DNA of 64,000 nucleotides, from assembly GCA_015039365.1 (NCBI GenBank), contig WION01000123.1, forward strand, positions 62,001 to 126,000, in the 5' to 3' direction. This DNA comes from Amanita rubescens. Taxonomy: Eukaryota; Basidiomycota; Agaricomycetes; Agaricales; Amanitaceae. A program made the translations under genes and the position numbers. A model generated the notes under the pieces. It did no database searches. It had not been told where the DNA came from and was given only the letters and a program-made list of their open reading frames with translations. How positions within the stretch are numbered: position 1 is the stretch's first letter; each line of letters begins with the position of its first letter. This document shows positions 19,820 to 29,536 of this stretch, piece by piece.

Positions 19820-21300
19820 GAAAAAATGCGGAAAATCCATGTGATCCAGGTTATATAAGAATTATAAAACCAAACAATGGCAAACTTGACATATTTGCAA
19901 AATACTTTTCAGATGCAAGTGTGATCTTGAAAAATGCACACAAGGTCATGCAAGAATTAGGACACAAATCTGAGCCAAATTCTAGGTAAATGTAAAGGAA
20001 TGTATCACCACTCCATGTGACCACCTGCAAAGCCATAGTTGAACCCAACACAATTTGGGTGTGTCTGGCTGGTGATGATGAGTCAATGTAGTATGTGTGA
20101 TCAGTTAGAAAGGGCTGGCAGTGGTGAAAGTCAGTTTCAGTAATGTGACTTGAGTGGTGAGTAGCTGCTGAGGTCAAGGACATTGGCAACATGCACATGG
20201 CAGTGGCTGCTGGAGGTGCAGTGCAGAGTGCCAGTTGAAGTGATGATCTAGTTTTAGTTCCACAATCCCACATGTTTGTTGCCAGCAACAACCAACGACT
20301 CACCACCAATCACCTATGATTGTCAATTTGTCATAGGTATGTAAATATGAGGGATTTGTGATTATGTATGTATTGAAGTCAAGGGGTGAAAGCAGGTGGA
20401 GATGAGTTCTTGGTTATTTGGTCGGATGGTATGGCACAGTGAGCTGTGGTTGTTAGAAGCATATTAATAATTGTCTGACTGTCTGACTATCTGACAGGCA
20501 CTGACAGATGCTAACACACTAATTGTCTGGTTGTCTGACTATCTAATAGGCACTGACAGATGCTGACACACAGATTATCTGACTGTCTGACAGACAGTGT
20601 TTCATAAGTTGTCTGACTTGTCTTCAGACTATCTAACCATCTGAGCAGTGAGAGACACTTAAGCATCAGATAACATCAGACAAGTCTGTGATCAGACTTT
20701 TGCTGTGTTAGCTGATGTACTAAGCTTCCACACTAGAAGCATACGGTGGCAAAGTTAACTCAGCAATGGTTAACTCAAATACTAAGAGAACAGTGATGAT
20801 AGAAATTGAACAGAGTGTGGACAATGATAGATAATTTGATGATGAGTAAGTAGAGATACATAAGTGGGTCTGTCACTTCCAAAACTAATCAGGCATGCAT
20901 AATGTGGGAGTCAATACTATTAGTAACAGAATGGTGGCTCAGTGACATGTAATAGGCTAGTATCAACTTCAAGTTCCAATCACAGTGGCAGTGACATCTG
21001 GCACCTGTGACCTGCCACACTGAGTGCCCTACTATGGATCATTATCAGCTACCTCCAATCACAGGTACTATTAGTAATTTGAAGTTAAGTACAGTGCCTA
21101 GGCCAATATCAGTCAGTCTCACCTTTACTAGTACTATAACTTTATGGTTGTCCATGCTCTGTTCCAGAATTGCCTCAAACCTAAGACTATGATATTCTAT
21201 TGTTTTACCTAATATGTTTGAAGTTTCTCTGACCCCACACCCCCAGTGGTTCAATTGTCTTATCAACATAACCAGGGGCCCTTGTACAAAGTCACAAGAT
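19820..21300. other. Non-coding interior of the KDZ element, with a CTGAC-rich repeat block
   Basis: No gene is supported. Positions 20470-20720 repeat CTGACTGTCTGAC, TATCTGACAGGCACTGACAG and ATGCTGACACAC several times on both strands, which gives many short hairpins. The 152-codon minus-strand frame at 19851-20309 has no recognisable motif and lies in sequence of the same composition as its surroundings. Confidence 0.55.
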
Positions 21301-21394
21301 GTTTTGGCAACCTATCAATTTTCTCTCCATTATATCTGAAGAATAAATTACAAATATCTTGGGTTTGGCTCTGTTCTAGAGCATGATTCTTGCA

Positions 21395-21700
21395 CCATCT
21401 TGATCACATGATTTTTCCAGATTTTTCAAGATTTTTAGCAGCCTTTCAATTTTTCAACATGAAGTGTTTAAAACAGTATTTTGCAAATATCTTGAGTTTG
21501 GCATTGTTTGGCATGTTAATTTCCACACTAATCTGATCGCATGATTTTTCCAGATTTTTCAAGATTTTTGGCAGCCATTCAATTTTTTAACATGAAGCGT
21601 TTAAAACAGTATTTTGCAAATAACTTGAGTTTGGCATTGTTTGGCATGTTCATTTACACACTAATCTGATTACATGATTTTTCTGCATTTTTCACATTTT
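21395..21700. repeat. Tandem repeat of about 120-125 bp, near 2.5 copies
   Basis: Each unit has CATGATTTTTCCAGATTTTT, CAAGATTTTT.GCAGCC, ATTCAATTTTT..AACATGAAG, GTTTAAAACAGTATTTTGCA and TTGAGTTTGGCATTGTTTGG. Copies start near 21409, 21541 and 21675, the last one being partial. Confidence 0.8.
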
Positions 21701-21794
21701 TTTTTCCAAATTTTCCCACGGTCACACAGTACTCTTGGCAAATGGTAGTATTACAAATGAGACTACAAAGACTACATTAAAAAGCGCAGAATTG

Positions 21795-22011
21795 TCGGAG
21801 TCCTATAGGAATAGTCCTATTAGAGTCCTATGTCCTATTCGAGTCCGTCGGAAGGCTTCCTATTCATCCGATACCAGTCCGATTGAAAAATGTAGTGTTA
21901 AAAAATTTGTAATGTTAATGTAATCTTATTTGTAATAAATTCCGATGTGACTCCTATAGGACTCCTCGGACTCCGATCGGACTCCGATCGGAATAGGGGG
22001 GGGACAGTAAA
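21795..22011. repeat. Internal copy of a KDZ-type terminus
   Basis: The segment has several GAGTCCTATAGG-type motifs and then CGGACTCCGATCGGACTCCG, AATA, a run of eight G and ACAGTAAAG. Read on the minus strand this is CTTTACTGT, eight C, TATTCCGATCGGAGTCCGA, which is clearly related to the outer end (CTTTACACT, eight C, AGTCCGATTAGACTCCGA) but differs in the bases on either side of the C run. It looks like the right end of a related element, perhaps a non-autonomous one, merged with the larger one. Confidence 0.7.
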
Positions 22012-22139
22012 GACCTCCACAACCCCGTGCCCCTACCACGGCTTCCTCGTAACCAAGGGGTGAATTAACACGGTGCGTAGTGTCCCTACTTACGTTTACT
22101 AGTGCTGACCAGGTCCCCACCTTCCCATCCCCCCTGCTT

Positions 22140-22760
22140 GCACCCATGCTCACCCTGCACCCTTGGCAACTCACCCACACCCTCGGCGACGCACCTGTAC
22201 CCTTGGCAACACACTCGTACCCTCGATAACCCGTCTCGCACCCCCTGGCCCACCTCACACCCTCGACGACTCACCCACACCCTTCGTAACTCACCCACAC
22301 CCTTCGTAACTCACCCACACCCTTCGTAACTCACCCACACCCTTCGTAACTCACCCACACCCTTCGTAACCCACCCCACCCTTCGTAACCCACCCCGCAT
22401 CCTTCGTAACCCACCTGCACCCTCGGTAACTCACCTGCACCCTTCGTAACATGCCCGCACCCTCGGCAACCCACCCACACCCTTCGTAACATGCCCGCAC
22501 CATCGGTAACTCACCCGCACCCATCGGAACATATGCACGCACCCTTGGTAACTCGCACACACCCTCGGCAATCCACGCGCACCCTTCGTAACTCCACGCG
22601 CACCCTTCGTAACTCCATGCGCACCCTTCGTAACATGTCCGCACCTCGGTAACTCATGCCTGCACCCTCGGTAACTCACACGCACCCTCGGAAACTCACC
22701 CGCCCCCTCTATGACTTGACCCATGCCCCCTGGCTTGTCAATGTACCTGCACCCCTGGCC
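22140..22760. repeat. Minisatellite, 17-20 bp unit (CACCCTTCGTAACTCACCCA)
   Basis: At 22263-22375 about five units of 20 bp are nearly perfect. On either side the units are diverged (CACCCTCGGCAACTCACC, CACCCTTCGTAACATGCC and similar). Unlike the rest of the transposon it is rich in CG because each unit has a TTCGTAAC or CTCGG core. It ends just upstream of the accessory gene and may act as its promoter region; that is a guess from position only. Position 22012-22139 shows no feature. Confidence 0.88.
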
Positions 22761-22862
22761 ATCTATCCTGCCCTTGGTGACCCGTCCCACTTTGTGACGT
22801 GTCCCACCCCCCATGTGTTTCCATACGTAAATATGTATCTATGTACCTACATCCTTTTAACA

Positions 22863-24658
22863 GAACTGAACAAATTCTTGAACAAAGTGGCATAACAGTT
22901 GCACCTCCAGAGCGCCCACGATCTGGCCGTTTACAAGTACATAGTAAACTTCAACAACAAGTCACACGTTCCCGCCGGGAACAAGAGGTGATTGAGCCAG
23001 AGGATTCAGGGAGTGAATATGTACAAGAGGATGGTACTCCCACTGAGGAAGAGGAGAGTGATGAGGAGAGTGTAGATAAGTCAGTTGAGGTGAGTTTTGA
23101 TATTAATAACCATACTAGTTAAATTTTATTTATACAACAGCAGGATCTTGGTAAGGGTGAAAAAGGGGGCCTTGGAGATGTTGGGAAAACAAATGAGGGC
23201 AGGGAGGATGAGTTAACTGACAAGGGGAAGGGGAAAACAGTGAGTTGCAATTTATCACCTTTGGCTAGCTGATAAACAAAAGTAGAGCCTTGAAGCTGTT
23301 AATGAGTTAGAGGAAGATGAGGGTTTAGATTACATTGATGGAACAGAAGAAAAGGTAAGGTCAATACTGATCTGTACTTTATTGATGACTTATAATAACC
23401 AGATTTTGGATGGTGATGAACTGGTAAGTAGTAAAAAATATTGCTTGAAGGTAAGCCTAATGCCAGTTTGGCTGACATTGCTCCTGTAGAATATTCCTGG
23501 AAATATGTTTGATGATCATGGTGGTTTCATACTTTATCCTAACCTGAACCACTTGGACTCACCCAAAATTAGATGTACACATGGGTACTTCTCACCCCCC
23601 ACATGGCTCTTCATCTACCACAGAGGGGGTTTTGCGTGGGAGAGCTGAAGGAAATGTTTTTAACTTGGCTGATGCAGAGAAAACAAAGGAGACAGGGATT
23701 GGGTCATTGGTTGGGAAAGTGAAAGTATATCAGCTTGGAGAGATCCCATCATCTTCTACCAAGCCCCAGATGGTCATCAAGGTTGAAGTTAACCAGACCA
23801 TGGCACCTGTCCTTACAGACCTGGGGGACAGATACTCCCCTATCAAGAGTGAGTTAGCCATTTTTCTCCAAAAGTACATAAACATAACAAAATTCCAGAC
23901 AAAGATCAGAGAATTTATGTGTTTGAAGAAGGCAACTGGAGCCTGAAAGGAAGGTATCAGAAAGCTATCCAGCTTAATGATTCAGCTGCCTGGTCCAATG
24001 ACAAAGGGGAATACTCCCTTGTCATGGCTCTGGTGAAGTTTCTGATTAATTGTTACTCTGGGCATTACTGACTAACTCACAGGAGGATGATAAAGCATTA
24101 AACCCTTCCCATTCTCATTCTGCTAGTGTTACTGTTGGTCCTATCAGTCAGGCCATGAACCAACTTGTGTCTCTTTCTAGGAAAGAGATAGCAACACTAC
24201 TTGGAATACCTGTTCATCTTTTCAGGGAACCTGATGCTCCAGTTGATCGTGATGGTGTGAGGGTGTCTTACTTGAAATATCAGACTATTCTCAGAGCCTT
24301 CTCAACTCTCACAAAGAAGGTTAAGGGAGGGGAGTGGCCTGGTAGGAAACCTGCAGGCCAAGACATCATTGACATGGTGGTTTCTAAATCCATGTGGTAC
24401 TCACATTACAAGAAGTTATTTCCTCAGGTCTCCAACCACCCTGATATGCAGAAGTGGTTGCAAGATGATCAGGACTCTTCTCCTGATTCTGAAATTTGGA
24501 CAAATCAGAAGGGACTATATGAATTTCATGACTTGGCAGAATGGTATAAGGAGAGGGAAAAACAGAATAAAGGAAGGAAGGGAAGGAAGGGCAAGAAGGA
24601 TAATATTGAGGATGAAGAAGGCACAGGGAAGAAGTCAAAGAAGAAGAAGAAGAATTAG
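22863..24658 (+). CDS. KDZ transposon accessory protein, multi-exon
   Basis: Exon-like stretches are joined by short introns: 22863-23091 (ERPRSGRLQV.., then an acidic stretch EDSGSEYVQEDG..EEEESDEE), about 23143-23238 (GKGEKGGLGDVG..), about 23282-23352 (EAVNELEEDEGLDYIDG), 23581-23850 or so (VGKVKVYQLGEIPS..) and 24050-24658. The last exon has ISQAMNQLVSLSRKEIATLL, SYLKYQTILRAFSTLTKKVK, FPQVSNHPDMQKWLQ, and ends in a Lys-rich tail. The protein is thus acidic at the start and strongly basic at the end, as in DNA-bound or nucleolar proteins. I do not know its family. It sits just upstream of the transposase on the same strand with about 50 bp between them. The exact first exon and several junctions are uncertain. 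Confidence 0.6.
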
Positions 24659-24707
24659 TAAGGCTTGCAGTGTAAGATTGTGTTAACCTGATTTTGAAAT
24701 ATGCAGT

Positions 24708-26816
24708 TTGTTGTTTTTTATGGTTATCTTCAGGATTGTCTGCTTGGCACAGACTTGGTTGGGAGTATTTTTGCTGTTTGCATGTATACCAAGAGCTACA
24801 GCTTCAGGCTTGACTGAAAGCCCATTCCCAGACATAACCTTCCAACAATTCAGTGATTTTGTTATGCAAAACTTTAATTCAACTATCTCATTGTCCAGTG
24901 TACTTGTCATACTATTCAGTTTGACAGAAAATGTGCAGCTACTAAGGTTGCATGGACGCCAACAAGTGAAAAAATATGGAGGAGAGAGGCCCACAAAGGC
25001 TACTGCTTGGATCAGGGTGCTTGCAAGATCATTAAGACAGAAATTGGAGGGACCAGCTGGATGTTTGCTAATGGAAGATGATGATATGCCCATAGCAGCA
25101 CGGCAGGAGCATATCACAATTGCATTAGCCATGAAGCTTGATGGTTTAGCCAAGCTATTAAAACTTCATAGAAAACTGAAGCCTGTCTCTCACAAGACCA
25201 TAGAGCCTATTCATATCATATGTCCTGATGCTGCTGTATGCCAGACACAAAAATGTAATCCACGCTCTTTGCTCATGAGCACCAAGCAAAGGGATATACC
25301 ATATGTCACTTTGATCAAAGGTTTTAGAGCCTATGACAATGTTCCAGTTTTAGCAGGATCCTGTGATACATGCAAAACCATTTACTATGCAGACCATGAA
25401 AGGTCACCTACTGGCTTTCTGGAGCAACCAGAAAGAACTTACCTGAACTCTGCAAAATATATCAAAATTGGACAGAGTTTTTGGGTTGACAGATCATTTA
25501 CCTCCACTGTCTTGAGTGGTGTATACAATTTCCATGCATCTACTTCAGCTTACACTGAATTCTGGAATGATGCATTCTGTGCTTCACAAAAATTGGATGT
25601 GGGAAAGGTCAGCAGAAGGCAAATATGGCAGGCATTTGTTCAAGAATCTATCAGAATGATTGGATCCATGTCAAATGTGAATCTGACTCTTAGAGACAAT
25701 TTGCCAATTGAGGAGGTGACAAAGGAAGCATTTCATATTTTGGGTGAAAGTGGTGTGATTAGAGCTGCAGATGGACATTCATGCAAAGAATGTACTCAGA
25801 AGCACAGGAGGTCAGAAGCACTATCAGATAGTGAATCAGAAAATGAGGATGTGGATAATATCAGATCACCTGTGAAGATGGTGGTAGTTGATGGAATTGT
25901 GACAGGACATACAACATGTGCATACACAGATTGCACATCAGAGCTTTTAAATTCACGTGGTGGAGTTTATTGTGCATTGCATGAAGATTTGTATGGTGGT
26001 CAGTGTCATGTGTCTGGTTGCACTGAGCAGAAAGTAGAAGGTACATTAGCATGTCCAGCACACCAGGCAAAGTGGCAGAGGTTTATCAGAAACCACCAAA
26101 CAAAGCAGTTAAGTGGGTATAGGAGAGCCCTTAGGCATACAGATGATACCTGGCCATGGATGGCCCAGCAACCAAACAATCAGCAACCACATGATCAGGA
26201 AGTTGTCATAAATAGCCCCAGAAGCAGAGATCACTTCATACCCTCCAGAACTTATTGTGTGGAGACAATATGTGCTCCATGTGGAGTTGTTGTGGCTTGG
26301 GCTAAGTTTGCAAATGCAGAGTCACCTACTAATATATTAAACTTCTTGGAACAAGTGTTCCCAACAGAAGAGTCAAGGCCAGACTACATTTGCATTGATA
26401 AGGCCTGCCTAGTACTGAGAACCAGTGTTAGCAATGGTAGCTGGGAACAAACATGGGGCAAAACAAGTCGATTTATTGTGGATTCATACCATTACACAAA
26501 TCACTCTGTTGATGATAATTTATGCCGAGAATGGTGCAACCCCACACCAAGGGATGGTTCTGCCCCAAATCTTGTAGTGACAGGCAGAGGAAGGGATGGT
26601 CAGTCATACCAAAAAAGTGCATTCAATACACAAGCTTGTGAACAGCTAAATGCATGGTTGGGAGGTTTTGATTCAGTCCTCAGAAAGATGACTCCAGGGA
26701 ACTTTAATTGGTTTTTGCACACAATGTTGACATATCATACAACTCATGTTTGCAAGAAGCTAGCAAAGGGTAAATTTAATGATGTGTCTGGTGACAGTGA
26801 AGGTAGTGGCTTGTAG
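24708..26816 (+). CDS. KDZ-type transposase with cysteine clusters (CxC5/CxC6-like), 702 aa
   Basis: I recognise this as the basidiomycete family annotated as cysteine-cluster proteins associated with KDZ (Kyakuja-Dileera-Zisupton) transposases. A first Cys group lies at about residues 170-230 (CPDAAVCQTQKC..CDTCKTIYYADH), as in CxC5. A second lies at about 400-460 (TTCAYTDC..CALH..CHVSGC..CPAHQ), as in CxC6. Around it are candidate catalytic acids of an RNase H fold: Asp in VVVDGIV (about 393), Asp in CIDKACLV (about 562) and Glu in CEQLNAWL (about 646). The conserved end is SRFIVDSYHYTNH..CREWCNPTP..AFNTQ.CEQLNAW..FNWFLHTMLTYHT. The assignment of the three acids is inference. The frame is uninterrupted although the gene contains only about six CpG by eye. 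The N-terminal 60 residues look hydrophobic and could be wrongly included; a later Met or an intron is possible. Confidence 0.82.
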   Translation: MLFFMVIFRIVCLAQTWLGVFLLFACIPRATASGLTESPFPDITFQQFSDFVMQNFNSTISLSSVLVILFSLTENVQLLRLHGRQQVKKYGGERPTKATAWIRVLARSLRQKLEGPAGCLLMEDDDMPIAARQEHITIALAMKLDGLAKLLKLHRKLKPVSHKTIEPIHIICPDAAVCQTQKCNPRSLLMSTKQRDIPYVTLIKGFRAYDNVPVLAGSCDTCKTIYYADHERSPTGFLEQPERTYLNSAKYIKIGQSFWVDRSFTSTVLSGVYNFHASTSAYTEFWNDAFCASQKLDVGKVSRRQIWQAFVQESIRMIGSMSNVNLTLRDNLPIEEVTKEAFHILGESGVIRAADGHSCKECTQKHRRSEALSDSESENEDVDNIRSPVKMVVVDGIVTGHTTCAYTDCTSELLNSRGGVYCALHEDLYGGQCHVSGCTEQKVEGTLACPAHQAKWQRFIRNHQTKQLSGYRRALRHTDDTWPWMAQQPNNQQPHDQEVVINSPRSRDHFIPSRTYCVETICAPCGVVVAWAKFANAESPTNILNFLEQVFPTEESRPDYICIDKACLVLRTSVSNGSWEQTWGKTSRFIVDSYHYTNHSVDDNLCREWCNPTPRDGSAPNLVVTGRGRDGQSYQKSAFNTQACEQLNAWLGGFDSVLRKMTPGNFNWFLHTMLTYHTTHVCKKLAKGKFNDVSGDSEGSGL

Positions 26817-27120
26817 AATCTGTATCTGTATCATATTAGAGTAAAATGTACTATATCAAACATATGCAAGTATATACAAAACCCTCTACATTAACTGATA
26901 TTATAAATAAATACAAATACATCATCCTTGACAACACTTTCTCATACATGGACAAGTTGACAACTATCTGTCTTCTCCAATTCATGACTACACTATTCTC
27001 AATTAACTAATATTATACCTTAAACAACATTTTCTCATACATGGACAACTGTCTTCTCCAGCTCATGGCTACATTCTCAATACATTGCTGAGCATGAGCA
27101 AACATAAACAAACATAAACA
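26817..27120. other. 3' flank of transposase gene; no gene
   Basis: AT-rich sequence with two imperfect copies of ACTTTCTCATACATGGACAA..TGTCTTCTCCA..TCATG (about 26930-26990 and 27025-27070). It probably holds the transposase gene 3' end; no clear terminator can be read. Confidence 0.5.
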
Positions 27121-27466
27121 AACATAAACAACCAATACAAGCACAGTTTTTAAGGATTTTAAGCAATTCTTTTTTGTCAGACAGTGATTGCAGTCCTATA
27201 GGAGTCCTAGGAGTCTAATGGACTGACCAAACAATGCAAAACATGTATTTTACCTTTTTACAAATTTTTGATTTTTTTATTGGACAGTGATCAGAGTCCT
27301 ATAGGAGTCCTAGGAGTCTAATTGGACTAACCAAACAATGCAAAACATGTATTTTACCTTTTTACACATTTTTTTGATTTTTGATCGGACAGTGATCAGA
27401 GTCCTATAGGAGTCTTAGGAGTCCTATCGGAGTCTAATCAGACTGGGGGGGGAGTGTAAAGTACTG
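27095..27466 (-). repeat. Right subterminal repeats (about 110 bp x 3) and terminal inverted repeat
   Basis: Three copies of a unit with GACAGTGATCAGAGTCCTAT, AGGAGTCCTAGGAGTCTAAT, GGACTRACCAAACAATGCAA, AACATGTATTTTACCTTTTT and a TTTTTGATTTTT tract start near 27180, 27284 and 27388. The last passes into the terminal inverted repeat (27424-27466). An AAACATAAAC array at 27097-27130 pairs with the TGTTTATGTTTG sequence near the left end. Confidence 0.88.
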
Positions 27467-27979
27467 CCTTCTCGGCGGTAATTGGTCAAATGTTTGTTTT
27501 TCGAATACTTCTTTGTATTCGCGATAGACTTCCGGTACTATTTCCTTCCAGGTTCTCTCGATTTGGTTGGCTCCTGCGATGTCAGTTGCAAAGTTTGATT
27601 TTGCTCGTATTTTTATCCAAGGGAGATCAACATGTCGTATGAATTCCGGTCGATCAATATCGATGGCCAGTATTTTATCTTCTTCGAGATCATTGATTTT
27701 ATTGATTAATTCTTCGTCAATTTGTTCTCTAAAGGTTTGGTGTGCGAATGTTCGTAATTGCGTAACTCCTTGTTCCGGGTATTTCCATAATTGTCTTATC
27801 ATCCATGCGGATGATGAATTTCTGAGTTTGCTTGTTTTGTCCCTTATCGATGTGTTCCGAATCTTTCCTTCCTTTTGTTTCACCTCGTATATTATTGATT
27901 CAAGGGATACGTATTCGGAAGGTACTAGAGATTCATAAATACATCGATCGGAGATCAACGAAGAGGGACTATCCTTCAT
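27467..27979 (-). pseudogene. pol: Gypsy element A, start of pol, truncated
   Basis: The ATG overlaps the gag stop (ATGA at 27976-27979). About 170 residues of element sequence follow, ending in VPEVYREYKEVFEKQTFDQLPPRR, the conserved stretch that normally leads into the reverse transcriptase. No aspartic protease box (D[ST]GA) is seen between gag and this stretch, so part of pol may also be deleted internally. After RR the frame runs into the KDZ terminal repeat and stops. Confidence 0.8.
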
Positions 27980-29313
27980 TGATCTTTCACAAAACCCAAT
28001 TTCTCTTTCATTTCCGTTTTTTCTTCTTCGGTCATTGATCCGAAGTAGTCTCCTACCGCTTGCCTTCTAATCACGGTTTTCCCTTTGCAGTATTTTGCGA
28101 TGTGACCGATTTTTCCGCAGTTGTAGCATTTCGGTGGGGGTCGGGTTGTTGGTGTTTGATCAACATCCATTGCGTTCTCATCTTTGACTTTAACCGTGAT
28201 TGTTTCTTTCTTGGGTTGACTTGGCCCGGCTTGCGCGTTTGTTCTTGTGACTTTAAATTCCCTTTTACCATAGTATCTTTCAGCCTCTCGGAATTGTTTT
28301 TCTATTTCCGTGGCTCTTGTGTACCATGCTTGGAGTTGTCCTGGCGCGCTACCGTCTCCGGGATTTCCTAGTTCGATCACCCTTCTGCCTACTCCGACTT
28401 TAACGCCTTTCTTAAATTGATCGATTAGTGCGATCTCGTCGAATCCCGAGAGTTGAGCCCATCCTTTGAATTCGATGATATATTCTTCGATGGTTTTTTC
28501 TCCTTGTTTTAACTCTCGAAGTTTCTTTATGGCTTCGTCGCGTGTTTCTGTTGTTAGGAAGTATTGTCTTGCTTCCTCTGCGAAGGCGTTCCAGTTTACG
28601 AAGGGTGGTTTGTGGATGAATTCGTATCTTTCCCATTCTGGATGATCACCTGTTGCCGTTTCTGCTGGTACTTCCGTGCACGCTTGATAATGCGTACAGG
28701 TTCGTCCGGGATAAGTTGCTGCAAATCGGATCCTTTCTTCATCGTTTTGTGCAATCTCTCCTATTTTCCCGTTTGCCCAATTCGATGCCCGGTTTCCTTT
28801 TCCTTTCCTGATTCGTTGGATTGCATATGTAACCCGTGCGATATCATCCGTTAATCTTACTTGGACGAAATAGTAGTTCATCCTCCTAAGCCATGAATCG
28901 ATTTCCGCTGGTTCGCCTTCGTAATGTTCCGGAGGTTCAATTTTTAATTCCGGTGGTCGTGTCCTAAGTCTGTCGGCGTCCCTGTCGGCTCTTTCTGCGG
29001 CTCTTCGTTCTCGTCCGAGTTGTCTTTCAAACTCTTGTTGTTGTTCCGCTAGTTGTCGTTGGAAATTCTCGTTTTGTATCCGTAGTTGGTCTATAACGTT
29101 TGCGATACCTGCGCCCATAGCTGCGGCGGCAATTGTCGCGTCTTCGGTTTCTGTTGCGATGGTTTCCATAGTCGGTACGGCCGTTGCTGATTCTGCTCCA
29201 ATGATATGTCCGTGTTCGTCAAAGGTTGGTTGGACAACCTGTATCCTGTTTCGTCTCATGAGGTAAGTGAAACCTGCCAGCGCGATGGCGGTGAGCGCAG
29301 CTGGTAGGGCCAT
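27976..29313 (-). CDS. gag: Gypsy element A Gag protein (445 aa)
   Basis: The first 20 residues are hydrophobic. An Ala-rich stretch and a coiled coil (about residues 75-115, rich in Glu, Gln and Arg) come before the retrotransposon gag domain (LKIEPPEHYEGEPAEIDSWL.., then FVNWNAFAEEARQYF and GEKTIEEYIIEFKGWAQLSG), and a single CCHC zinc knuckle (CYNCGKIGHIAKYC, about residue 390). The ORF is complete and unbroken. It would form the capsid of the particle and bind RNA through the knuckle. It starts about 220 bp downstream of the proposed LTR. Confidence 0.88.
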   Translation of the reverse strand: MALPAALTAIALAGFTYLMRRNRIQVVQPTFDEHGHIIGAESATAVPTMETIATETEDATIAAAAMGAGIANVIDQLRIQNENFQRQLAEQQQEFERQLGRERRAAERADRDADRLRTRPPELKIEPPEHYEGEPAEIDSWLRRMNYYFVQVRLTDDIARVTYAIQRIRKGKGNRASNWANGKIGEIAQNDEERIRFAATYPGRTCTHYQACTEVPAETATGDHPEWERYEFIHKPPFVNWNAFAEEARQYFLTTETRDEAIKKLRELKQGEKTIEEYIIEFKGWAQLSGFDEIALIDQFKKGVKVGVGRRVIELGNPGDGSAPGQLQAWYTRATEIEKQFREAERYYGKREFKVTRTNAQAGPSQPKKETITVKVKDENAMDVDQTPTTRPPPKCYNCGKIGHIAKYCKGKTVIRRQAVGDYFGSMTEEEKTEMKEKLGFVKDQ

Positions 29314-29536
29314 GGTTTAGCGGGTGTTTGGGGTTGTGTAGAGTTGTTGATGTACTTGTGCAATATAAACTGCTACAAGGTAAAGGTATGTGAGGTGCGC
29401 TATCAGGGCGATAGCGAGGAAAGTTCGTATGAAATTCGTGGTGAGTGGTGTGAAGAAAAGCAACAAGCTTATGTCACGAGCCTTAGACAGGCTACACAAC
29501 ACAAGACTCAATCACTTGTAGATACTACCGACAGTG

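Larger units (their letters stand above)
19536..27466 (+). mobile_element. KDZ-type DNA transposon, 7.9 kb, with two genes
   Basis: The ends are inverted repeats: the left end reads CAGTACTTTACACTCC, then a run of eight C, AGTCCGATTAGACTCCGA; the right end is its complement with about one mismatch. Similarity continues inward for 100 bp or more as repeated AGTCCTATAGGAGTCC motifs. Inside are an accessory gene (22.9-24.7 kb) and a transposase gene (24.7-26.8 kb), both on the plus strand. The flanks are CTTCTTT on the left and CCTTCTC on the right, with no exact target duplication. The flanking sequences belong to two different gypsy elements. Apart from the ends and a minisatellite the element is very poor in CpG. 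Confidence 0.87.

Noticed and set aside
19851..20309. Minus-strand 152-codon frame inside the KDZ element
   Set aside because: No motif, no introns, and its composition matches the repetitive non-coding surroundings.
22140..22760. Regular repeats could be a CRISPR array
   Set aside because: Units are contiguous with no unique spacers, the organism is a fungus, and no cas-like gene is present.
24369..24686. Second long frame overlapping the KDZ accessory exon
   Set aside because: It is the +1 shadow of a purine-rich coding stretch.
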